This document shows positions 8,309 to 14,931 of a DNA stretch of 34,193 nucleotides, piece after piece (position 1 is the first letter of the stretch; each line of letters opens with the position of its first letter). Source of the stretch: Xanthobacteraceae bacterium. Its GTDB lineage: Bacteria > Pseudomonadota > Alphaproteobacteria > Rhizobiales > Xanthobacteraceae. The translations under genes were made by a program, and so were the position numbers. Under the pieces are notes generated by a model. It did no database searches and was not told where the DNA came from. It saw nothing but the letters and a program-made list of their open reading frames with translations. Location: positions 1 to 34,193 of the forward strand of contig JASHVN010000133.1 of the NCBI GenBank assembly GCA_030044555.1, in the 5' to 3' direction.

Positions 8309-8986
8309 TTAACGCGCGGTGGCAAATCTGCGCGCCAGAAACTCGCCGCCGTGGCGCAAGCCTTCAGCGTCGATGCCGTGGCCGATGCCCGCGGAGATGT
8401 GCCACTCCGCCGGGATGTCGAGCGCGGCCAGGCCCTGCGTCGCCTGAAACAGCGCCTGCGGCGGGATGAGCTCGTCATGATCGCCGTGGGCGAGCAGCAC
8501 CGGCGGCCGCGATTTGATCTCGGCGGCGAACGCTTCGATCGCATCGTCGTCCGGCGGCGTGACCAGGAGCCCCGAATAGCCGACGATCGCGGCGACGGCC
8601 TCGGCGCGGCGAAGCCCTACGTGCAGCGCCATCATCGTGCCTTGGCTGAAGCCGACCAGCGCCAGCGCCGACGGCGGCAGCTGGTGGCGGGCAAGCTCGG
8701 CATCGAGAAATCGCTGCAGCAGCGGCGCCGCCTTGTTGACGCCGACCCAGCGCTCATTGGGATCGCGAAACGTGAGCGCGAACCATTGCCGGCCGACCGG
8801 CGCCTGGCCGCATGGCTCCGGCGCGTGCGGCGAAACGAAGGCCGCCTGCGGCAGGTATTGCTGCCAGGCGCGGCCGATGTCGATCAGATCGTTGCCGTCG
8901 GCGCCATAGCCGTGGAGAAACACCACGAGCTGGCGCGGGCTGCCGGAGCGTGGATTGAGCCGTGGACCGTCAAGCGCGGCAGCCAT
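8309..8986 (-). CDS. alpha/beta hydrolase, phospholipase/carboxylesterase family
   Basis: This 225-residue serine hydrolase matches the compact carboxylesterase/lysophospholipase (YpfH-like) family in length. The fold markers are the oxyanion-side motif LHGYGADG (about 24-31), the nucleophile elbow GFSQG with Ser114, Asp171 in HGDHDELIP and His203 in GIGHGID. These form a complete Ser-Asp-His triad. The substrate is probably a small ester or lysolipid but cannot be told from sequence. ATG 8986 is chosen because AGAGGAAGGA lies directly before it; the frame is open to 9037. The gene overlaps the end of the upstream DNA glycosylase gene by 17 bp, so the two are probably one transcript with coupled translation. 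No signal peptide is seen, so it should be cytoplasmic. Confidence 0.87.
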   Translation of the reverse strand: MAAALDGPRLNPRSGSPRQLVVFLHGYGADGNDLIDIGRAWQQYLPQAAFVSPHAPEPCGQAPVGRQWFALTFRDPNERWVGVNKAAPLLQRFLDAELARHQLPPSALALVGFSQGTMMALHVGLRRAEAVAAIVGYSGLLVTPPDDDAIEAFAAEIKSRPPVLLAHGDHDELIPPQALFQATQGLAALDIPAEWHISAGIGHGIDAEGLRHGGEFLARRFATAR

Positions 8987-9704
8987 TCCTTCCTCTTTTC
9001 GCTTCTGTCTTTGCAGGCTGGACGGGGGCGCCTTCACGTCCCTTGACGGCGCGATAATAGGACCAGAGTACGCGCGCCGCTATGGAACGCCAGGGGCGCC
9101 ATTTGTCGCCGAGCGTCTCCATCTCCTTGGCGGTTGGCCGCGCCGGCAGCGCGAAGGCTAGCCGCGCGGCTTCCTGCAGGGCAAGATCGCCGGCCGGCCA
9201 AGCATCGGCATGGCCGAGACAGGCCAGGAGGTAGATGTCCGCGGTCCAGGGGCCGACGCCGTGTAAGGTCGTCAGCGCCGCGTGCGCGGCATCCGCGGGC
9301 ATGTCGACGAGCTTCGCCAGATTGATCTCGCCGTTCTCGATAGCGCGCGCGATCGACTTGAGCGCGCGGATCTTGGCCCCCGAAAGGCCAAGCCGCGCGA
9401 GCCGTGCGGGTCGTGCGCGCAGGAGCGCCGCAGATTCGAACGGATTGAATGCTGCTGTCAGCCGTCCCCAGATCGCTCCGGCGCTCGCCGTCGACAATTG
9501 CTGTGACACAATAATGGCGGCAAGTCCTGCATATCCATGGGCACGCCGCCGCAGCGGCGGGCGCCCGGCCCGCGCGATGATGGGGACGAATCGCGGATCG
9601 ATCATGCCGAGCGCGGCGAGGCCGGTGTCGAGGTCGGCTTCGGTATGGATGTGGGGAAGATGGGGCCCGGATGAAGCGGGATCGGTTTTTCGACTTTTGG
9701 CCAT
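8970..9704 (-). CDS. DNA-3-methyladenine glycosylase II (AlkA-like, HhH-GPD)
   Basis: This 244-residue base-excision repair enzyme should remove alkylated bases from DNA. It has the helix-hairpin-helix LHGVGPWTA (147-155) followed by the catalytic Asp173 in PAGDLAL, spaced as in AlkA. No lysine stands at the bifunctional-glycosylase position in the hairpin, so it should be monofunctional. The N-terminal AlkA domain is absent or very short, which fits the compact bacterial MAG subfamily. The C-terminal tail after about residue 225 is basic and probably disordered. The start ATG (9704-9702) directly abuts a 13-bp tandem duplication. It shares 17 bp with the downstream hydrolase gene. Confidence 0.9.
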   Translation of the reverse strand: MAKSRKTDPASSGPHLPHIHTEADLDTGLAALGMIDPRFVPIIARAGRPPLRRRAHGYAGLAAIIVSQQLSTASAGAIWGRLTAAFNPFESAALLRARPARLARLGLSGAKIRALKSIARAIENGEINLAKLVDMPADAAHAALTTLHGVGPWTADIYLLACLGHADAWPAGDLALQEAARLAFALPARPTAKEMETLGDKWRPWRSIAARVLWSYYRAVKGREGAPVQPAKTEAKRGRNGCRA

Positions 9705-9729
9705 CGAGACTATCTGTCGAGACTATCTG
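9704..9729 (-). repeat. 13-bp perfect tandem duplication at the glycosylase start
   Basis: TCGAGACTATCTG occurs at 9704-9716 and again at 9717-9729 without mismatch. In gene orientation the second unit ends on the A of the start ATG, so the duplication fills the place where a ribosome site would be. Neither unit holds a purine-rich Shine-Dalgarno. Confidence 0.8.
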
Positions 9730-9780
9730 ATGGATGCTGAGCCTTACGTCGGTCAATCTCGGTAACGATCAAAGCCATCG

Positions 9781-10656
9781 ATGTACACCCGCGTTTTCCG
9801 TTTTGCGCCAAGTCCGAATGGATACCTGCATCTGGGTCACGCCTACTCGGCGCTTCTCAACTACGATATGGCGCGGGAGTTTGGCGGACGGCTGCTGCTG
9901 CGCATCGAGGATATCGACACTGGGCGCTGCCGTCCCGAATACGAGGCGGCGATCTGCGAGGATTTGCACTGGCTCGGCATTTCGTGGACCGGGCCGGTAC
10001 GCCGCCAGAGCGAGCATTTCGCCGATTACGAGGCGGCCATTGCCAGGCTCGAGGCCGCGCGGCTCCTCTATCCGAGTTTTGAGAGCCGCAGCGAGATCAA
10101 TGCGCTTGTCGCCGAGCGCGATCGCCACGGGCCCTGGCCGCGCGATCCTGATGGCACCCCGCTCTATCCCGGACGGGCCCGTAAAATGCCACCCGCCGAG
10201 CGCGAACGCCGCCGACGCGCCGGCGAGACGTTTGCGCTCCGGCTTGCCACGGATGCAGCGGTGACGCATGCCGGCGTCCTCACCTGGCCGGAAAGGGGCA
10301 GCGGGCCGCAGGGCCAGACCGGCCTGGTGACCGCGGCGCCGCAGCGCTGGGGCGACGTTGTTCTGGCCCGCAAGGAGCTGCCCACGAGCTATCACCTCGC
10401 CGTTGTAGTCGATGATGCCCTGCAAGGCGTCACCGACGTGGTGCGCGGACAGGACCTGTTCTGGGCCACCAGCATCCACCGTCTGCTGCAGGCGCTGCTC
10501 GGCCTGCCGGAGCCGGTCTATCACCATCATCGCGTTATTCTCGACGACGAGGGACGCAAACTATCGAAGGCAACGCAGGCGACAAGCTTGCGCGAACTGC
10601 GCGCCTCGGGATTAAGCGCCTCGGACATCCGGCGCAGGCTCGGGCTGGGGCGCTAG
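9781..10656 (+). CDS. gluQ: glutamyl-Q tRNA(Asp) synthetase
   Basis: GluQ-RS activates glutamate and attaches it to queuosine at position 34 of tRNA(Asp). The 291-residue length is that of the catalytic core of GluRS without the anticodon-binding domain. The class I signatures are present: FAPSPNGYLHLGH (8-20, HIGH-type) and RKLSKA near residue 260 (KMSKS-type). The RIEDIDTGR motif (about 41-49) is typical of the Glu site. The cysteine cluster that binds zinc in the E. coli enzyme (in the region after LYP) is replaced by LLYPSFESR, so the zinc site appears lost. The stop codon lies at the edge of a dispersed palindromic repeat. The gene is divergent from the glycosylase, with 76 bp between them. 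Confidence 0.92.
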   Translation: MYTRVFRFAPSPNGYLHLGHAYSALLNYDMAREFGGRLLLRIEDIDTGRCRPEYEAAICEDLHWLGISWTGPVRRQSEHFADYEAAIARLEAARLLYPSFESRSEINALVAERDRHGPWPRDPDGTPLYPGRARKMPPAERERRRRAGETFALRLATDAAVTHAGVLTWPERGSGPQGQTGLVTAAPQRWGDVVLARKELPTSYHLAVVVDDALQGVTDVVRGQDLFWATSIHRLLQALLGLPEPVYHHHRVILDDEGRKLSKATQATSLRELRASGLSASDIRRRLGLGR

Positions 10657-10742
10657 CTTATCGTTGGAGCATGATCTTTTCCGAAAACCGGCATCCACCC
10701 CGAATCAAGTCTGGGGCAGGCTTTTTCGGGAGCGTGCTCTAA
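10653..10742. repeat. dispersed palindromic repeat, copy 1 (long variant)
   Basis: It begins at the gluQ stop (CTAGCTTATCGTTGGAGC) and contains TTTTCCGAAAACCGG and the extra arm CCCCGAATCAAGTCTGGGG before ending near GCGTGCTCT. The extra arm is shared, in reverse, with copy 6 (24418-24566), which defines a long subfamily. Its outer arms carry more mismatches than those of copies 3 and 5. Confidence 0.75.
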
Positions 10743-10805
10743 GTATTTGAGGGGCGTACTTGTTTTTCTTGGCCGGCAAAGGTGGCATGGTACGCACGGC
10801 GCCCT

Positions 10806-10870
10806 GAGGACCGCGTCCTCAGGACATGTGTCCTAAGGGCAGCTTCCTAAGGACAGCTTTCTAAGGGTTT
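10806..10870 (+). repeat. 14-bp degenerate tandem array upstream of the hybrid kinase
   Basis: Four units of about 14 bp follow each other (GAGGACCGCGTCCT, CAGGACATGTGTCCT, AAGGGCAGCTTCCT, AAGGACAGCTTTCT) with a partial fifth. The first two are dyads: TGAGGAC-cgc-GTCCTCA is perfect, and AGGACA-tg-TGTCCT has perfect 6-bp arms. The array ends 16 bp before the ATG, so it may be an operator set or a folded leader. Confidence 0.6.
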
Positions 10871-10886
10871 GGGGGTGGGGACCGCC

Positions 10887-12095
10887 ATGACCCGGTCAAG
10901 GATGGCCCGGTCGAGGCCGAAGCAAAAGAAGAAATCCGCCGCGCGGCCGGCGCCGCGGCGACCGTCGGCGCGCGCGAGCAGTGTCGCGTTTGCCGCCTTC
11001 GCTCACGATATCCGCACTTCGCTGACCGGCATTCTCGCGCTCGGCGAATTGCTGGCGAGCTCCACTCTCGGCGAACGCGAGCGCCGCTGGGCCAGCGGCA
11101 TCAAGACCAGCGCCGAGCATCTGGCCGCGCTCACTGCGCTGGTGGTGGACGGCGCCAAGGCCGACGCGGGTTCGCTCACCCTGCAGCAAGAGGTTTTCCG
11201 GCCGCGGCGCTTTGTCGAGGCGTTAGCCGAATCGCTGGAAGCCCGCGCGCAGAACAAGGGCCTCGATGCCGAGATCGCGGTTGCAGACGGCCTGCCCGAA
11301 TTGTTGGTGGGCGACGCGGTGCGGCTGCGCGCGGCGCTGGAAAATCTCATCGACAATGCGGTGAAGTTTACCGCCCGCGGCGTGGTGCGGCTCGAAGCCG
11401 GCGCTACGCGCGGCAAAAGCGGGCGGGTGACGCTCACTCTCATTGTCAGCGACAGCGGCATCGGGCTGACGGGCGCCGAGATCAAGCGGCTGTTCCGTCC
11501 CTTCGCGCAGGCGAGCGCCGACATCGCCCGCCGCTATGGCGGCGCCGGATTGGGCCTCGCCGTCGTCAAGCGGCTGGCGGAGCTGATGGGCGGCGACCTG
11601 ACGGTAACCAGCACGCCCGGAAGCGGCTCGCGTTTTTGCTTCACGGCGGAGCTGCCGCTCGCCTCCGCGCAAGCGGTGCAGGAGACGCGCGCGCGCCTGC
11701 GTCTTTCCACGCCGGCGCGGCGCCTTGCGATTCTCTGCGTCGAAGACAACCCTTACGGTCGCGTCATTCTCAACACGATCCTGACCGAACTCGGCCACCG
11801 GGCTGATTTCGTCAACTCGGGCGAGGAGGCGGTCGACGCCGTGCCGCGCGGCTATGATCTGGTGCTGATGGACGTGACGCTGCCCGGCATCGGCGGTCTT
11901 GAAGCAGCGCGCCGCATCCGCGCACTCGCGGACGCCACGGGTGCAATCCCAATCATCGGCATTTCCGGCCGCACCGAAGTCGGCGACGAGGACGCCGCGC
12001 GCGCTGCCGGCATGAATTTTTATCTGCGCAAGCCGATCAGCCCGAGCGGGTTGAGCGAGGCGCTGGCCTCGGTCACAGGACTTTCACCCGATTAG
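10887..12095 (+). CDS. hybrid sensor histidine kinase/response regulator (cytoplasmic)
   Basis: This 402-residue protein has a very basic, probably disordered N-terminus (about 1-30). A HisKA domain with His40 in FAHDIRTSLTGIL follows, then a HATPase with N-box ENLIDNAVKFT, DSGIGL, FRPFAQA and GGAGLGLAVVKRL. The C-terminal receiver holds CVEDN and phospho-acceptor Asp329 in LMDVTLP, with the late KPIS lysine. There is no membrane segment or PAS domain, so the signal must come from another protein or a bound ligand. The frame is open to a TTG at 10869, but ATG 10887 lies behind GGGGGTGGGG and is preferred. No cognate regulator is adjacent. An imperfect tandem array lies just upstream. Confidence 0.9.
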   Translation: MTRSRMARSRPKQKKKSAARPAPRRPSARASSVAFAAFAHDIRTSLTGILALGELLASSTLGERERRWASGIKTSAEHLAALTALVVDGAKADAGSLTLQQEVFRPRRFVEALAESLEARAQNKGLDAEIAVADGLPELLVGDAVRLRAALENLIDNAVKFTARGVVRLEAGATRGKSGRVTLTLIVSDSGIGLTGAEIKRLFRPFAQASADIARRYGGAGLGLAVVKRLAELMGGDLTVTSTPGSGSRFCFTAELPLASAQAVQETRARLRLSTPARRLAILCVEDNPYGRVILNTILTELGHRADFVNSGEEAVDAVPRGYDLVLMDVTLPGIGGLEAARRIRALADATGAIPIIGISGRTEVGDEDAARAAGMNFYLRKPISPSGLSEALASVTGLSPD

Positions 12096-12144
12096 GAAGG
12101 CGCGGCAGATTAAGTTAAGCCGATCTTAAAGCCCGCTTCCCATC

Positions 12145-13515
12145 ATGCCTGGACCACAGAAGCCAGCCCGGGCACCCATGTCGACGTTAAATTCGACGTT
12201 CAATCCTGCCATCACCGTCGACGCGGCCCCGCCGCTTAAGGTGCAGCGGCCCGGCAACCAATCGCGCGTCGCCTTTTATTTTATCCGCGTCGGGATGCTC
12301 TTTGCGCTGGTGGCATTTTTGAGCTTCGCGGTGATGTGGGTGCAGTGGCAGACCGCGGTGCCGGGAATCTCGTCGGTGTCGGGCGATTTCATTGGCTTCT
12401 GGACTGCGGGACAAGTCACTCTGCAAGGCCGCGCCGCCGACGCCTATAACGAGGTGCAGCTTTTCTTCGCGCAACTCGCGCTGGATAAAGATCCGAGCGC
12501 GGCGTATCTCGGGTTCTTTTATCCGCCGTATTTTCTGCTGCTGTGCGCGGGCCTCGCGCTGCTCCCTTACTTTCCCGCGCTCTGCCTGTGGCTCGGGGCG
12601 ACCTGCGCCGGATACGCGGCGGCGCTGCGGGCGATGGTGCCGAAGGGGCTGCGCGAGCGCGAGAGCGTCTGGGTGCTTTTCCTCGGTTATCCCGCGGTGA
12701 TGATCAATGCCGGATTCGGCCAGAACGGATTTCTCAGTACGGCGCTTCTCGGCGGCGCCGCGATCTGGCTTGACCGGCAACCGCTGCTCGCCGGCATCTG
12801 CATCGGCTGCCTGTCCTATAAGCCGCAGCTTGCCATCGTCGTGCCGCTGGCCTTGGCCGTGGCCGGGCGCTGGCGTTGCTTCGCGGCCGCAGCAGCAACG
12901 GTCCTGATCCTCTCCGCCATGGCGACACTGGCGTTCGGCCCCGGCATCTGGCCGGCCTTCATCGCCAATACGGCAGAGGCCCGACATAACTGGATGGAGG
13001 CCTTTAATCCGCTTTACCTGCGCTATTGGGTCACCGTCTTCGGCGCGGTGCGCCTGCAGGACGGCCCATTGGCGCTTGCCTATGTGCTGCAAACCGCGGC
13101 GGGCGTGGCAGCCATGTACATGCTGGTGCGCGCATTGTGGTCGCGGCCGCCTGGTGCGCGATCGGGCAGGGCGGAAATCGCGGCGGTCGCCGCCTGCATC
13201 CCGTTCTGCTCGCCGTACATGCTCGAATATGATCTCGTGATCCTCGCCGTGCCGATGGTTTGGCTGTTGAGCGAGGCGTTAGGCGACGGCTTCCGCCGCG
13301 GCGAGGGCATCGTCCTGGTCTTCGCCTACCTGGCACCGGTGTTGTTTAAGATGCAGGCGTTTGAGGCGAAGCTGTCGGCTATCGCTGCCGCGGCGCTGCT
13401 GTTTGTAATGGTGCTGCGGCGGATGATTCAGGGACCGGCGCGGCCGTCTCCTGCAGCAGCAGATCTGCAGCAGCCGGTTCCGGCCGCTCGGCTGGAGGAG
13501 TGTTGCGCCAAGTGA
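12145..13515 (+). CDS. GT87-like (DUF2029) polyprenyl-phosphate-dependent membrane glycosyltransferase
   Basis: This 456-residue membrane protein has about ten hydrophobic segments. It carries the family marks DFIGFWTAG near the first external loop, where the acidic residue is the likely catalytic base of GT-C enzymes. It also has FYPPYF, FGQNGF and SYKPQ. GT87 members such as mannosyltransferases use lipid-linked sugar donors at the periplasmic face. The sugar and acceptor cannot be told. Start ATG 12145 is not supported by a clear ribosome site; ATG 12178 is an alternative, directly followed by a 12-bp tandem duplication. The last 45 codons overlap, tail to tail, the convergent GT2-GtrA gene. 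Two further paralogues lie at 18.7-21.2 kb and are closer to each other than to this one. Confidence 0.83.
   Translation: MPGPQKPARAPMSTLNSTFNPAITVDAAPPLKVQRPGNQSRVAFYFIRVGMLFALVAFLSFAVMWVQWQTAVPGISSVSGDFIGFWTAGQVTLQGRAADAYNEVQLFFAQLALDKDPSAAYLGFFYPPYFLLLCAGLALLPYFPALCLWLGATCAGYAAALRAMVPKGLRERESVWVLFLGYPAVMINAGFGQNGFLSTALLGGAAIWLDRQPLLAGICIGCLSYKPQLAIVVPLALAVAGRWRCFAAAAATVLILSAMATLAFGPGIWPAFIANTAEARHNWMEAFNPLYLRYWVTVFGAVRLQDGPLALAYVLQTAAGVAAMYMLVRALWSRPPGARSGRAEIAAVAACIPFCSPYMLEYDLVILAVPMVWLLSEALGDGFRRGEGIVLVFAYLAPVLFKMQAFEAKLSAIAAAALLFVMVLRRMIQGPARPSPAAADLQQPVPAARLEECCAK
12181..12204 (+). repeat. 12-bp tandem duplication in the GT87 N-terminus
   Basis: TCGACGTTAAAT (12181-12192) is followed by TCGACGTTCAAT (12193-12204), one mismatch. 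It encodes STLN-STFN immediately after the alternative start ATG at 12178. Confidence 0.7.
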
Positions 13516-14671
13516 AAATGGACGTGGCGGTGTAGTTCCAGACCGCTCCCATGAAAACTCCGGCGAGCCCCGCCAGCCACCACGTGTACTTTTGCTCGAA
13601 CAGGACGACGGCAATGCCGACATTGGCAACGGTGCCGATGGCGCACACTGCGAAGAAAGTGACCAGCCCGCGCAGTATCGGCCAGAATCCGCGAAGGCGC
13701 ATATCGCGGTAGGTCAGAACGTTGTTGAGAAAGAAGTTGAATGTCATCGCGGACAAAGCCGCGGTGAGATTTGCCGCGACGAACGCGATGCCAAGGCCGC
13801 GATTGAGACTTGCCAGCACGCTCAGATGGATGACGAGGCCCAAGGCGCCGACGCAAGCAAACATCAGAAATCGCAGCGGGATGACGTGGCCGATCGCCTT
13901 GTCGGTCAAGAGCGCCAGATAATCGAGCACGGCAACCGTGTCCAATTTGCTTTCGCCGTGGGTGCGCGAGCGAAAGGTATAGGGAACCTCCTCGACGCGC
14001 AGGCCGCCCGGCGCGGACAAAAGAATGTCAAGCAGGATCTTGTAGCCCTGGTTTGACAGATGGCGGACGGCCTGATCGAAGGCGCTGCGCCTGATCATGA
14101 AAAATCCGCTCATCGGATCGGTGAGCTTTGCGCGCAGCAGCAGACCGGCAAGACCAGTGGCAATGCGGCTCACGAACTGGCGCCGTTCGTTCCAATCGCC
14201 GACGCCACCCGATTGCATGTAACGCGAGGCCACCACGACGTCGCAACGGGATGCGAGCAGGCGCTCTAGCATGCGCGGCAAGAGCGTCTCGTCATGTTGC
14301 AGGTCGCAATCGAGCACCGCCACAACGGGCGACGTGGTGGCGAGAATGCCCTCCACAACGGCGGAGGCGAGCCCGCGCCGGCCAATTCGGTGGAGCAAAC
14401 GCACCCGCTGATCGGTGCGACTCAACCGGCGCAGCACATCGACGGTGCCGTCGCGGGAATCGTCGTCAACGAACACGATCTCCCAGTCGAGCCCGGCGAG
14501 GCAGCGGTCGAGCCGGCTTATCAGCTCACCGACATTGTCGCGTTCATTGAATGTTGGAACAATGATCGAGAGAGCCGGCAAAGCGCCGCGCGTGGCGGCG
14601 GGACCGCAAGCGTCGGCGGCGCCGGCGGCGCTCGCCCCGCTGAACGACGATATACCAGATGGGTCGGTCAC
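13379..14671 (-). CDS. GT2 glycosyltransferase (DPM1-like) fused to a GtrA membrane domain
   Basis: The 430-residue protein has an N-terminal GT2 domain (about 33-255) with SIIVPTFNERDNV, VDDDSRDGT and the metal-site VLDCDLQHD. This is the arrangement of dolichol- or polyprenyl-phosphate mannose/glucose synthases. The C-terminal part (about 265-390) is a four-helix GtrA domain, often involved in moving polyprenyl-phosphate sugars across the membrane. Together they would make and supply lipid-linked sugar donors for GT-C/GT87 enzymes such as those nearby. Start is GTG 14671; no ATG fits, and a TTG shortly before the first strand is an alternative. The Ala/Pro-rich tail runs 137 bp into the convergent GT87 gene. 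Confidence 0.88.
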   Translation of the reverse strand: MTDPSGISSFSGASAAGAADACGPAATRGALPALSIIVPTFNERDNVGELISRLDRCLAGLDWEIVFVDDDSRDGTVDVLRRLSRTDQRVRLLHRIGRRGLASAVVEGILATTSPVVAVLDCDLQHDETLLPRMLERLLASRCDVVVASRYMQSGGVGDWNERRQFVSRIATGLAGLLLRAKLTDPMSGFFMIRRSAFDQAVRHLSNQGYKILLDILLSAPGGLRVEEVPYTFRSRTHGESKLDTVAVLDYLALLTDKAIGHVIPLRFLMFACVGALGLVIHLSVLASLNRGLGIAFVAANLTAALSAMTFNFFLNNVLTYRDMRLRGFWPILRGLVTFFAVCAIGTVANVGIAVVLFEQKYTWWLAGLAGVFMGAVWNYTATSIFTWRNTPPAERPEPAAADLLLQETAAPVPESSAAAPLQTAAPRQR

Positions 14672-14812
14672 GCAGGCTTTCTCACGCGCACGCAGACGCC
14701 GGCAGCTTTGCGGAGGCAGCTTTGCGCGGGAGGCTTGAATCCGGAGTTAATTGTCAGGCCGGCCTGCAGATCTCCCCGTTAACGATGAATCTTTGTTTGA
14801 TAAAAATCGCCA

Positions 14813-14916
14813 GCGCATGATCCGGAAAAGTGTGAAGCGGTTTTCCGAAAAGATCATGCGCAAACAAAGAGCTAAAGCGCGATGATGATTCATCCTCAAA
14901 TCATCGTGCTTTAGCG
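14813..14916. repeat. dispersed bipartite palindromic repeat, copy 2
   Basis: Hairpin I is CGCATGATCCGGAAAAG...CTTTTCGG-type, closing at GATCATGCG. Hairpin II is GCTAAAGCGCGATGAT (14871-14886) against ATCATCGTGCTTTAGC (14900-14915), 15 of 16 pairs. It lies between the end of ecm and the start of the GT2 gene, in a 260-bp gene-free gap. The rest of that gap shows nothing clear. Confidence 0.8.
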
Positions 14917-14931
14917 TGTGTCGGCTGCCGT

